Shown one piece after another: positions 47,332 to 58,324 of a DNA stretch of 64,000 nucleotides. The notes under the pieces were generated by a model. It was not told the DNA's origin and made no database searches. It worked only from the letters and a program-made list of their open reading frames with translations. This stretch comes from Annona cherimola (taxonomy: Eukaryota; Streptophyta; Magnoliopsida; Magnoliales; Annonaceae): positions 19,941,764 to 20,005,763 of the forward strand of contig CM059972.1 in NCBI GenBank assembly GCA_030490835.1, given 5' to 3'. The position numbers and the translations under genes are program-made. Numbering within the stretch: position 1 is the first letter of the stretch; every line of letters starts with the position of its first letter.

Positions 47332-48520
47332 TATTAGAATATAACAATATTTCATGTAATCATTCGCCTATTTAGGAACAGTATGATGTTTTAGATGTGG
47401 AGAATGAAAATCAAACTCAGGGAAAGAAAAAATATTTTACCCTTAGATCTCTTACAAGCACACAGTTACGTATACTTGTGTCAAACATTAGGTCATCTTA
47501 GTGTTGACTTTTTAATGTTGCTTTTGATTTTATGTTATATTACATTCAATTACCCTACTTTCTAATCTTGAAATTTATATTCCGATTATTTTTTTCACGT
47601 CTTTTCTACGAGTATCCTATTTGTTTTTTATTATAACTATCATATCTGTTCATTATTCTTTTCACTACTAATCATTAATTCTACCTTATCATATTACTTT
47701 CACTTTTTCATACTTCCTTTTTTCGCAGTTTGTTTGCCATATTTATCCTCAATACCAAACAAAGCTAGGTTTTATTTGGGAAGAGGGAAAAAAGTAGAAA
47801 AGTGAAATTTTTTGAAGAAATGAAAGATTGATAGGATATGATAAGGGTAATAATTAGGAGTAAAGATAATAAAGATCAAATAGATGAGTTATTATAAAAA
47901 AAATTAAAAAAAATTGAAATATAAAGCTAATATGTTAGAGTAATTAGATAAATGAAATATCGAACCATATAAAAAGAGTGCATGAAGGAGTGAAATTGTG
48001 ATACCTATGCCACATCCCAAATGGAATATCAAACCATATAAAAAGTGTGCATGAAGGAGTGAAATTGTGATACCTATGCCACATCCCAAATGGACCCTTA
48101 AGGAGTAATGATTGAATCTTTATGAAGATTTTATGCTGACTTATGATTTTTTATTTTAACATTTTTTTCAAAATTTAAACCATTATTATGTTTATTCGTG
48201 TGCATTTATTTATGATTTTAAAAATTAAACGTATTGTGAACTTTTTTTTATACTATGTATATGCTAGATACTTTTCTATAATTTTAATACGCATATATTT
48301 ACTCTTTAAAAGAATATATTTTAGAAAATATAAAATTTCAATAAAAGTCATTATTTTAGGTGTGGGGTCCTGACTCTTGGGCGGGTAACATCGATGTGGC
48401 AAGGTGTGTTAATGGCACAAGCTAACAAATAAAACTTTCGACATCTTTTTAGGTTTGTGTTTAAGCAATGTTAACTCTTATGAAATTCAATTTTTTTAAA
48501 AAGTATATGCAAAATTTGAC
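47332..48520. other. Intergenic DNA with MITE fragments
   Basis: 47480-47935 looks like two opposed fragments of a MITE, meeting at CCAAACAAAGCTAGG and TTTTATTTGG. No gene. Confidence 0.4.
47950..48087. repeat. 69-bp tandem duplication
   Basis: Two copies (47950-48018, 48019-48087) differing at about four positions. Each contains GTGCATGAAGGAGTGAAATT. Confidence 0.93.
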
Positions 48521-50285
48521 TTTTTTTTTTTGAAATATATGTTTAATTCGTTGAGAATTTGTCCAGATATAGAGAGCTTGCGATACATTCAAGAGGGTTA
48601 TCCTGCCATACAGCATCAGATTTACACGAACATAAGGCTTCATTTGCCAGAATATGGGCAACTTTATTTCATATTGACAGATATCTTCCACCATATATTT
48701 TAGACATGTCAAGGTCAGCTCCTTGCGTAATAACCATGAGTCACTTCCCACCTCAATATTTTGATAGCCCATTTCCATAGCCTACGTCATACCAAATAAA
48801 TCAACAGTTCAGCTCCCTAAAAGAGAAAGGAAGAAGGGCCATAATGCAGGTTCCTATTTCTGTCCATGCGATAACGATGAACAGCGACAAGGGAAAGCTG
48901 TCCTTAGCTTCTGCTAGAGTAGATACAATGTCTCGTGTGCCATTGATATTGATTGCCTCCCAGCAGCTTCTCAAGATAAGGATTCCTTAAATTTTGTCTG
49001 TATACCTCACACCTCCAGCACACGTCTTCTCCATCCTCCTGCTGCTGCCTGCAAAAAAGACATTTATCCCCCTTTTCATGAGATTCTTTTTTGTTGGAAG
49101 GGACTTGGTAATATGCGCCATCCAAAAATTTAAATCTTTTTTGGCAGATGGCTTTTCCAGATTGCTTTCAGACCCTTCAACTCACCCTCTTGCTCCCGGA
49201 TTTGTCCCAACTCCTCCCCCACTTCCTATTTACATGCTATTTTTTTGACTGATCGAACTCTAAATTTTCCATCTGCTTCAGGTTCCCAAAACGTTTCATC
49301 CTCATCCTCAGTTCTTGGTAGAGGTATGTGCCGTACTCCTCACCAACCATCCTCTCCCGGTGTTCTCTTAACCTCTTTTTCTTTCCACTCTCTTTTTTCC
49401 TAGTTTATAAATGTCTCCACCTTCATATCGTTTGTGTATTCCCAAGGTAAAGGACTAACCTTCAAGAGGATTCCATCAGCCCACACCTCTCCAAAGAAAT
49501 TGATGTTCTTACCTATTGCAACCCTCCATTTCCTCCCCATGTTCAATAGAGTTCGTGCCATCGTTAAACTTCTCCACGCAAACGAACAGTCCCCAGGAAT
49601 TTTACATTCCCAGAAGTTCTCTTTAGGAAAATATCTTGCTTTTAGCTCTTCATAACAGAGGGAATTTACTCTTGTAGCCACTCTCCAAGCCTTGGCCACC
49701 GACGCCATATTGAAAGTTGTTAAATCCCTGAATCCTAGACCACCATTTGCTTTTGACAGGCACATCTTTTTCTATGCAACCTAGCTAATTTTCCTTTTTC
49801 CTTCCCTTTCTCCCCACCAGAATTTGTTTATTTATGGATTCAAATTTTCACGAAAATCTCGCCGAAGGAGAAATAAATTCGTCGCGTAACTAGGAATAGC
49901 TTGCGCCACTGCGTTAATTAGGATCTCTTTTGTTCTAGCAAATAGAGGCTGACCTTTCCACCCTTACACCTTCCACCATACCTTTTCTTTGATGGATTGG
50001 AAACTTAAATTTTTATTCCTGCCTGTCCATGCCGGTAAACCCATATAAGTATCGATTTGCTTTCCCGCTAAACCAATTGGCCTTGCAATCTGTATTTTCA
50101 AATCTCACATTGTGTTTTTACTGAAATACATTGCCATTTTATCCAAATCCATGGGCTGCCCAGACCACTCTCCTCATAAACGTTTAGCAACTCCCTTCGC
50201 TGTTCCACTTCTTCTGTCTTTGCCTTCATAAAGATCTGCGAAGAATAGATGAGACACGATGTGTAGGGTGGGAGGTTTATAATTT
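48521..50285 (-). mobile_element. 5'-truncated L1-type LINE remnant
   Basis: Read on the minus strand, it starts in reverse transcriptase (SHLFFAD near 50245, a mutated FADD box, then LDKMAMYFSKNT). It continues through the RT C-terminus and zf-RVT region (CLSKANGGLGFRDLTTFNMA, about 49765-49700) to a type-I RNase H-like tail (MEMGYQNIEVGSDSW, then HILANEALCSCKSDAV, about 48780-48600). A T-run on the plus strand at 48521-48531 is the poly-A tail. Stops and frameshifts throughout make it dead. The longest intact piece is 121 codons (49400-49765). Confidence 0.85.
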
Positions 50286-50674
50286 GAATTTGGGTAGAGA
50301 CGCTTTGTTTGCCTCTCTCCTGTTGTTGTCCTCTGTCAATTGTTTAATCATCTGAAGGGGAAAGGAAAAAAAAAAATTATAGAGTAGAGTTTGCAAAATT
50401 ACAAAGAGACAGATCAGCATATACATACATACATACATATATATATATGTATGTATGTATACTATTAGCAAATATTAATTGATTGAATTAAAAACTTCTT
50501 CACGAAGTATGAATTTTTTTTTTTTTTACCATAAAAAAGTATGATTGTCTTTGTTCTATAGTCTCCATTTCTAAGGCTTTTCTCATGTATATATATTATG
50601 TTTAACGCTAATCCAAAATATACCTATTATGTTTCCAACATCTAAATACGCCTACTACGTTTGAGTAAAATTTC

Positions 50675-50709
<35 letters not shown>

Positions 50710-51108
50710 AGAACCTTCTCTGTGTAGAAGTTGCACCATAATTTTAGGTCCATTTGGCCCAAAATGGGTTCCACGTATACTTAAATATATTGATACTTTA
50801 TAAAATCATTTATCTATATATAAAATTTATAACAAATGGTTTACATATTGAAAAAACAACTTTGAAATTGTTATTTACATCAAATTATTTTATTATGAGA
50901 TCTATACACATATCTAATTGAGATGAAAAGTAATATAGTAATAGAATACATAATTCTAAATACAATGGGTAGAGTAGATTATAATTTTATAATTATGTAG
51001 GACTCATTTTGAGATAACTACGCTGTAATTGTTGTGCAGTAAAGCTGCATTTGTATGTGTGTGTGTATATATATATAGATATATAGATATATAGATATAG
51101 AGAGAGAT
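50286..51108. other. Intergenic DNA with microsatellites
   Basis: Contains a palindromic CATA/TATG microsatellite (about 50424-50461), a GT-repeat (about 50690-50709) and a poly-T micro-insertion. 50700-51010 resembles one arm of the hairpin element downstream (ATACAATGGGTAGAGTAGAT). Confidence 0.45.
50505..50544. repeat. Poly-T micro-insertion with 8-bp duplication
   Basis: AAGTATGA (50505-50512) recurs at 50537-50544 around a T-run and ACCATAAAA. Confidence 0.6.
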
Positions 51109-51463
51109 GTGCAGTGACGCTGCACCGGAACAGCCGTGCAGTGGCTCCAAAATGGGACCCACATGATCATGAAATCATGATCTACTCCACCCATTGTATT
51201 TAGAATAATGTATTCTATTACCATACCAATTTTCATCCCAATCAGATGTGTATATGGGCCCAATCTGAAAATGGTATAAATCCAACGTAATAAAATAATT
51301 TGATGTAAATAACAACTTTAAAGTATCTGATTGGGATGAAAATTGGTATGATAATAGAATACATTATTCTAAATATAATGGGTGGAGTAGATCATGATTT
51401 CATGATCATGTAGGCTCCATTTTGGGGCCACTGCACGGCTGTTCCGGTGCAGTGACGCTGCAC
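51109..51463. repeat. Hairpin element with 138-bp inverted arms
   Basis: 51109-51246 and 51326-51463 are nearly perfect inverted repeats around a 79-bp spacer. The outer ends (GTGCAGTGACGCTGCAC) are themselves nearly palindromic. Sequence like one arm flanks it on both sides (about 50700-51010 and 51490-51780), so several related elements are clustered. Non-coding. Confidence 0.85.
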
Positions 51464-51970
51464 CAGAATATATATATGAGAACCGATCCTGTGCAGTCCA
51501 CTGTAAAATGGACCCCACACATATTAGATTGTAATGAAACTTTATACACTCATTTATCCATATATAAATCATACTTTAGACGGTTTAGATGTTGAAAAAA
51601 TCACTTTAAACTTAATATTTACATTAAACTATTTTATTACGTTGATTTTGCACCATTTTAAGATGGAGACTATACACATGTTGGATTTGGATGAAAATTG
51701 GTATGCTAATAAAGTGAACAATTCTAAATACAATGGGTGGGGTGGATTTTCTATTTATGATCAATTGGGGCCCACGGTGCATGGACATATATATATACTA
51801 TCACGAACATTATGAACAATTGTCAGCAAAGATGTAAAATTAATGTAATACCGATATGAACAAAAACACACTCGTAATCATTAGCTATATGGATTTTCGA
51901 ACAAGTATGCTTTCTTCAGTTTCATTTCTTCATCCTAGCCATTGTGGACTTTACAGACAATACAACGTTT
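51464..51970. other. Intergenic DNA with a related AT-rich element
   Basis: 51475-51790 carries the motifs GAGAACC, CTGTGCAGT and TACAATGGGTGG seen in the neighbouring hairpin. No gene. Confidence 0.45.
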
Positions 51971-52235
51971 GGATGTCTTATGTTATTTTGCTATAAGGCT
52001 ATTTTAAACATTAAAAAATAAGACGAGTTCCCTAACGGTTGGTAATGGCATGGGTATATATGGAATGTTATACGAACATGTAGGCATGCTTGTAATTTTG
52101 AAAATATTGGACGTCTTATGTTATTTTGCTATAAGGCTATTTTAAACATTAAAAAATAAGACGAGTTCCCTGACGGTTGGGTATATATGGAATGCTATAC
52201 GAACATAGTAGGTATACTTGTAATTTTGAAAATAT
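51971..52235. repeat. 138-bp tandem duplication upstream of the PPR gene
   Basis: Unit 1 is 51971-52108 and unit 2 is 52109-52235. Each holds GTCTTATGTTATTTTGCTAT and a GGTATATATGGAATG block. Unit 2 lacks about ten bases. It ends 254 bases before the PPR start codon, so it may lie in the promoter. Confidence 0.9.
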
Positions 52236-52489
52236 AACATGCATATTCGAGATCTGTGGAAAAGATCCAAATTTTCATATTCCCTCTTTGTTCCAAACTT
52301 TGATTGACTAAAATCTTTTCAGGAGGTCTCACATGTCGAATGCTATAGAATACATTAGCACAGTCGAATTTATACCTTATACACGGCCATTGCGGCAGCG
52401 AATTAAGTAGGAAAGCATTCGAGCATTTCCAACTTCCGCGCTAATCTGCAACATGCAGTTGAAAGGCCTTTCCCGCCATTTCATTAAAA

Positions 52490-53968
52490 ATGCTTCAGCC
52501 ACATGTGGCTTCCATGTCAGCACTTCTCCGAAGGTGCCTTCCTCTTTCTTCAGTTCAACCTGGAAAGCAAATCCACGCACAAATTCTAGCACGTGGATTC
52601 CTTCCCCACGTCACCCTTCAGACCGATCTCATTCTAGTTTACTCGAAATGCAACTGCTTGGGCGACGCGCAACGGGTCTTCGATGAAATGCCCCAAAGAA
52701 GCATGCATTCGTGGAACGTATTGATCTCTTCTTACGTTCGGACATACTTCTACGATGTTGCTCTGACCATTCTAACTGGATTTTTGCGTTCGGGTCTTCG
52801 ACCCGATCATTTCACGTTCCCATCCCTCTTCAAGGCCTGTGCAGGAATTAGAGACTCCTGTCTTGGAAAATCACTTCACAATTGGGTGATTCAACTTGGG
52901 TGGGAAGATCACGTTGTCATCCGAAGTTCAATTTTGGATTTTTATGGAAAATGCGGGTGGTTGGTTGAGGCCTATCAACTGTTTCTGACAACAATGAACA
53001 GGGATGTTGTTGTTTGGAACTCTATGATTTCTGCATTCAGGAGGGCAGGGTTTTCAGAAGAAGTGTTGGATGCCTTCAGGCGCATGCAGCAGGATGGGTT
53101 GAACATGGATTCAAGAACGATCCCAAGCATTTTGAATGCTTGTGGGAGGCAGGGAGCCTTGATGAAAGGGAAAGAAATCCATGGGCAAGTTATGAAGAAT
53201 CATTGTTTCAACTGTGACGTTGCAATTGAAAATTCTTTAATTGACATGTATGCAAAATGTGGATGTTTGAATGATTCTAGGAAAGTCTTCGCAAGCATGT
53301 ATGACTGTAATATTATCACCTGGACCACCATGATATCTTGCTATGGAGTTCATGGGCAGGGGGAGGAGGCTTTGGCACTTTTCGAGAAAATGAAGTCCTT
53401 GGGTTTTAACCCAAATTCCATCACATTTACTGCGATTCTGGCCAGTTGTAGCCATGCAGGTCTTGTCGATAGGGGTCAGAAGATTTTCGACTCGATGAGG
53501 TTGGATTATGGGATCGAACCCAGCATCGAGCACTATGCTTGTCTGGTCGACCTCCTAGGGCGATCTGGCCAGCTGAATGAAGCTCATGAACTGATAAAAG
53601 GAATGCCTGTAGAGCCAACAGCCAGTGTCTGGGGAGCCTTGCTTGGTGCTTGTCAGATTCACAATAATGTAGCTCTGGGAGAGTTTGCTGCTTTTCAGCT
53701 GTTTGATATGGAGTCTGGAAATTCTAGCAATTACATTGCATTGTGCAGCATATATGATGCTTTGGGTCGATGGGATGATGTTTTAAAGACCAGGTCCAGG
53801 ATCAGAGAATTGGGTTTGGTAAAAAAACCCGGGTGTAGCTGGATTTCTATAGAAGGAAGACCGCATATATTCTATCAGGGGGATATTTCCCATTCATTCA
53901 AGAAGGAAATATATGAAATGCTGGACAGAATTATGGAGACGATAACATTGACTAACGAGCCCGGCTAG
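52490..53968 (+). CDS. PLS-class pentatricopeptide repeat protein, E/E+ type
   Basis: A single intronless frame of 492 codons. Repeats tile the protein: WNVLISSYVR (about 75), FPSLFKACAG (110), NSMISAFRRAGFSEEVLDAF (177), NSLIDMYAKCGCLNDSRKVF (248), TWTTMISCYGVHGQGEEALA (277), then HYACLVDLLGRSGQLNEAHE (348) and WGALLGACQIHNN (381). The C-terminus continues through an E motif to KKPGCSWISIEGRPHIFYQG (445-464), an E+-like segment, and stops with no DYW deaminase domain. PLS-class PPR proteins bind organellar RNA, and E+ members usually support C-to-U editing with a partner deaminase. That role here is inference. The start at 52490 is the first in-frame ATG. A transit peptide is not obvious, so a slightly different start is possible. 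Confidence 0.9.
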   Translation: MLQPHVASMSALLRRCLPLSSVQPGKQIHAQILARGFLPHVTLQTDLILVYSKCNCLGDAQRVFDEMPQRSMHSWNVLISSYVRTYFYDVALTILTGFLRSGLRPDHFTFPSLFKACAGIRDSCLGKSLHNWVIQLGWEDHVVIRSSILDFYGKCGWLVEAYQLFLTTMNRDVVVWNSMISAFRRAGFSEEVLDAFRRMQQDGLNMDSRTIPSILNACGRQGALMKGKEIHGQVMKNHCFNCDVAIENSLIDMYAKCGCLNDSRKVFASMYDCNIITWTTMISCYGVHGQGEEALALFEKMKSLGFNPNSITFTAILASCSHAGLVDRGQKIFDSMRLDYGIEPSIEHYACLVDLLGRSGQLNEAHELIKGMPVEPTASVWGALLGACQIHNNVALGEFAAFQLFDMESGNSSNYIALCSIYDALGRWDDVLKTRSRIRELGLVKKPGCSWISIEGRPHIFYQGDISHSFKKEIYEMLDRIMETITLTNEPG

Positions 53969-55070
53969 CCGAACAGTGGACGCATTCCAGCAGTTTTTCC
54001 ATTCTATGGTGTTGAGATTGTGACGGGTGACTATTTTGTCCTCGGTGAACAAAGATTGCAGTACTAGATTATTGTTATTATTATTTTGGGATCTGTTTCG
54101 CCCAAAAATCCTGTACGTTTTTCTCTTAATCCCCTTGCTCATGGTAATGTTCTATGCAACTGTCGGCTGCCCTGCTTGATTTGTTAAAGATCCATGCTTC
54201 TACAATTGATGTTTGGGTGTGCACATCTTGCTTTCTTAAGAGCCCATGCTTCTATAGCTGACGGTGTATAATGTTGGATTTCACAAAAGCCACGGTATCT
54301 CTTTATACCAATAACTTCTTTAACTTAAATCTTAAAATTACATATATCTGATTATACCAATGACTTCTAGGGGTGCAAACCAATTCCAAACCGTATGAAA
54401 CTTGGTCTCCTATCGAAATAAATGATGTTTAATGCAATAAATAAAGTGAATTTCTATCGAGCATCAAAATATTAAAAATAGAAGGGATTATATGAAATTG
54501 CTTTTATATAACCTTGTTATATAGAAGCGAGACCAATAATTACAGAAGAATGATTCTGTTAGCCCGGGCTAAACAAATGTCATACGTAGCCTACCTTAAA
54601 AAATTGATTTACAAAAATTTAATGGCACACCCACCAGCCTATGATATCTGCATGAAACTTCAAACAACTAAGCATTTGATTAAGGTCTTAAGACATTCCT
54701 ACAAATTGTAGGAGACAATTTACTCCTATCTAGAACTCTGAAGATACAACTCCATTAAAGAAATCAGGGAGACAACTCCTAGGTAAATTGAGAGACAAAA
54801 TGTATCCAACACTGTTTGAACCATTTCCTCCTATTTTTGAGGATGACGGCGCTACCAATCGAGCAAAGATCAGTTGACATCTATTTTTCGTTATTGTTGT
54901 ATTGGAAACTAACTTTGCAATATTTCTTTTCTTTTTTTTTTCAATTCAATCATGCGAAAGTCATCTTATATTTTTCTTCAACTGATAATACATCAGCCAA
55001 GAGAAGACTAACACTGATAGTTGACCAACTTGCAAAGAGACCAGGACTAGTGCCAACTTAACACCCATCT
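53969..55070. other. 3' flank of the PPR gene and intergenic DNA
   Basis: No gene recognised. A TAGGGGTGCAAACC at 54370 resembles an hAT end but I found no partner. CTGTTAGCCCGGGCTAA at about 54557 also occurs at about 40388. Confidence 0.4.
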
Positions 55071-55779
55071 AAGGGTGCAACTCTAGTCGGTTCAATTTAG
55101 GTAGTGGTCTACCCTACCTGTACCTTATTTGCAAAAGGTCTTACCTACTTATTCTACTCATTTATCGGTTTGCTTCCTAATATACCCTACCCTACCATTA
55201 CCCATAAGGTCGGTTCCGGTTTTAATTCTAAAATAGTTCCTTTAATATTCAAATATAATATTTTTAAAAAAGATTTCTATGTTGTTTTAAATGATATAAA
55301 GTGATACTCATTTACATTTTAAAATAACAAGTATGTATACTATTGTTTATATTATTATGTTAAAAAATATAAAGTATAGACCATTACAATATGATCATTA
55401 AAACTATTAATATATTACATTTACAATTCCAAGCGTATTTATAAATGCTTTCCGAAATCAATGACATATATATAAATAACTGAACTAGTTTCCTACTTCA
55501 CAAGGCACAAGATTCATTTGAATTTGCGTTTATTAAAATAAATGTGCACACAAGATGTTATAGACAAAGCACAATACATAATATATAATATATACATATA
55601 TAATTATGTACTTAATTAATTATATAGATGAGTACCCATGGGTCGATTCCGGGTGCCCAACGTATTTACTATATTCATACCCTATTTGAGGGGGTGAGTA
55701 ATAATTTGTATACTACCCATGCCCATGAGTAATATTTTCTACCCTGCCTACTCAAATTAGGGTCGAGTCTTACACCCGT
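55071..55779. mobile_element. Probable hAT-type element
   Basis: AAGGGTGCAACTCTAGTCGG at the left. The right end, reversed, gives GACGGGTGTAAGACTCGACC. TACCCTACC-rich subterminal DNA. No clear 8-bp duplication, so the limits are approximate. Confidence 0.5.
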
Positions 55780-56602
55780 CTATCAACTATTGACTGGGAC
55801 TTGTGTCTTAGTCAAACCTTTTGGGAGCTAAAGAGCCATATCATGAGGATTTCACGTTAGGGCGATTGAGTAGTTAAGTTGTCAAATTTTATTAAAAAGA
55901 AGTGTATAAGATTTCTAATTCGATTATTTCTTATGGTTCATGCCAGACCAATTTCAATTGGATTATCTACCTTGTAAGGGTGTAATTTGGGTATGGTACT
56001 CATAAGTTGACCCGTTAGATACTATAAAATGGTTAGAATAAGTTTCTATTTATATACGCGTATAGTAGGGTAAGTTACAAGTAAAAAAATACTCGGGCCA
56101 ATTAGGATAGAATAGGTTCTAAGGTGTGGACACTCGAAATCCATCCGAATTACTAATATGTGTTCAATGTATATTTTATAAAATATATTTTATATTGAAA
56201 AGATATAAATATATAAAAAATTATTTAATTTATTTATTATTTAGTAGATTTAGTAAATGTATTTCAAAATATATATTATTATTATTATCTTCATCATAGG
56301 TGCTTAAGTAAGATTTATAATCAAATTATAATTTTTAAATATAATATAAATACTATTTTAAAAAACCGATGTAGAACCAAAACTGGAACTGACTCGACTT
56401 TAAACAATTGGTGAATAGGGTTGAGTATGGTAAATTCAAAACCAACTCAACTTAAAATAAAATACGGTGAAAGTTTTTGAGAATAAAATAAGAATACAAT
56501 AAATTTGGAATTGGACCAACCCAAGCTGCATCGTGATTGGATGCTTAAGAATGGCAAACCATTTACACCTCATTCACGCCCAACATGCTTTCTAAGATTC
56601 CA
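55780..56602. other. Intergenic DNA, no recognised gene
   Basis: AT-rich. An AAGGGTGTAATTTGGG at 55976 resembles hAT ends, but no partner was found. Confidence 0.4.
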
Positions 56603-56610
56603 GGCCCAAC

Positions 56611-58076
56611 TAGGGGTGGGAATCGGGGCGGGTCAACCCGTGACCCGCCCCGTCCCGACCCTATTTTATACTGGGACGGGTCGGGGGAAAGTACCCGGCG
56701 GGGGCGGGGCGGGGCGGGTCGAGGGTTAAAGAAGATGTTCAAAATGCAGGTCGGGGCGGACCGATCGGATCTCGACCCGCTTATACCTCCTGACCCGCTG
56801 ACCCGCACCCAACGAGGTCCTAAACCTAAGCTGCTAAGCAGCTACCTGCTACCCCCGAAGTCCCGAACTGAAGAGCCCGAGCTCCAGATTTTCGAATCCC
56901 CTCTCTCTCGCTGCCTCGCATCATCCGACGTCCGGCATCCAGCGTCGTCTCCGTCGCCGTCGCCACCAGAGCAGCCAGCCTCCTCCATCGTCGTCTCCAC
57001 GGCGAGCAGAGCAGCCTGCATCGTCGTCTCCTCCATCGTCGTCTCCACAGCGAGCAAGCATCGTCGTCTCCTCCATCGTCGTCTCCACGGCGAGCCAGAT
57101 CTGTCGTCCAGCAAGCAGTTGTCTCCTCCATCGTCGTCTCCAGATCTGCGGTCCAGCAAGCATTTGCCTCCAGATCGTCTTCTCCAGATCGTCGTCTCCA
57201 GATCTGTCGTCCAGCAAGCATTTGTCTCCTCCATCGTCACCGTCCAGATCTGCGGTCCAAATTTATCGTCCAGCAAGGGTATAACATTGAAATTCTGGAT
57301 GCATTTTTCTGTGTTCCGATTTGTGCTTGGTTGCTTGAATGGATGGTCTTGTTAGAATTGATGAATGGTTGTCTACTGCAATTTGACTATTTGAGTTCTA
57401 TTTTAGAATGCTGATCAAATAGGACAATTGATTGGATGATTTCTATTTCTGTTTTTTATTTTAAATATTATTCCTTGTTGTTTTTGTTTATTTTTGAATT
57501 CATTAGCTGGTAAAATCACATATTATCGATTAATTGTTAGAATTTCTCATGGATTAGATTTCTACAAAATTCTTAAATACTTGCATTTAATTGTGATATC
57601 ATTATTATTTTTGTTGAAGGTAAACAGCAAAAGACATGGAATGAGTTCAAACTATTCGTGGTTCAATATTCAAATTGCGAACAGAATTTTGAACGAGGTA
57701 TGTTTCATTAACTTGTTCTTATATAGATGAATAAATATTCATGTTTTATTTAAGTATTTATGTTTTGTTTTGTCTTATTAGTAATAGATTGAAGCATATA
57801 GTTGTTAAATTTAATATAAATTTCCCTTTATACTTGATAGGTTCATAAATTCTCAAAAATTTCTTACTTGACCCGTATTTTTTACCCGACCCGTCGTCCC
57901 GAAACCGACCCATTCCCGACCCGAATTTTGTCCCAATACCTAGTAAAAAAAAGTAAGGGTCAAACCAGCCTTGTCCCGATCCGGAAAAAAATAAGGGTCA
58001 AACCAAATTTTTGAAAGGTAGGGTCAGGGTTGGGCACACCCTGACACGTCCCGACCCGCCCCGATTCCCACCCGTA
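56611..58076. mobile_element. Non-autonomous hAT element, 1466 bp
   Basis: The 8-bp duplication GGCCCAAC is perfect (56603-56610 and 58077-58084). The left end TAGGGGTGGGAATCGGGGCG matches the reversed right end TACGGGTGGGAATCGGGGCG with one difference. Subterminal CGACCCG repeats lie at both sides. The interior from about 56880 to 57290 is GC-rich with CATCGTCGTCTCC repeats. From about 57730 it matches the short element at 24741. No transposase was recognised. A 256-codon frame (56585-57355) runs in from outside through the end and looks incidental. Confidence 0.88.
56945..57250 (+). repeat. CGTCGTCTCC-type imperfect tandem repeats in the hAT element
   Basis: Repeated CATCGTCGTCTCC, CAGATCTG and CCAGCAAGCA units with no fixed period. 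They give long open frames on both strands, which is why several overlapping frames exist here. Confidence 0.8.
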
Positions 58077-58224
58077 GGCCCAACCATGTCAAACGATTGG
58101 CATTCTCAGATATAGCAAAGTAGGCCGTACTACCCCACATGGCCTGATCAAGGCCATGCTAGCTTCTTCCTTAAGCAAGGATGCAAGCGTGCGTTAATTA
58201 TATAACTGCTCATCAACGTCAGGA

Positions 58225-58269
58225 ATGAACGCCGCCGCCGCCGTCCGCAGGCGAAGCAAAGGAGGATAG
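58225..58269 (+). promoter_or_regulatory. Possible upstream ORF of the LRAT-domain gene
   Basis: An ATG followed by 13 codons (four Ala in a row, then Arg-rich) and TAG, ending 55 bases before the main start. It matters only if transcription begins upstream of it, which I cannot tell. Confidence 0.4.
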
Positions 58270-58324
58270 ACAGACAAAGAAGGAGAGGAGAGGACGGGGG
58301 CGTTGGTGGGAGAAACATACTAAG

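Noticed and set aside
56585..57355. 256-codon open frame and overlapping minus-strand frames of 81-144 codons
   Set aside because: The frame begins outside the hAT element, crosses its inverted end and runs through CGTCGTC repeats. Both strands are open because of low complexity.
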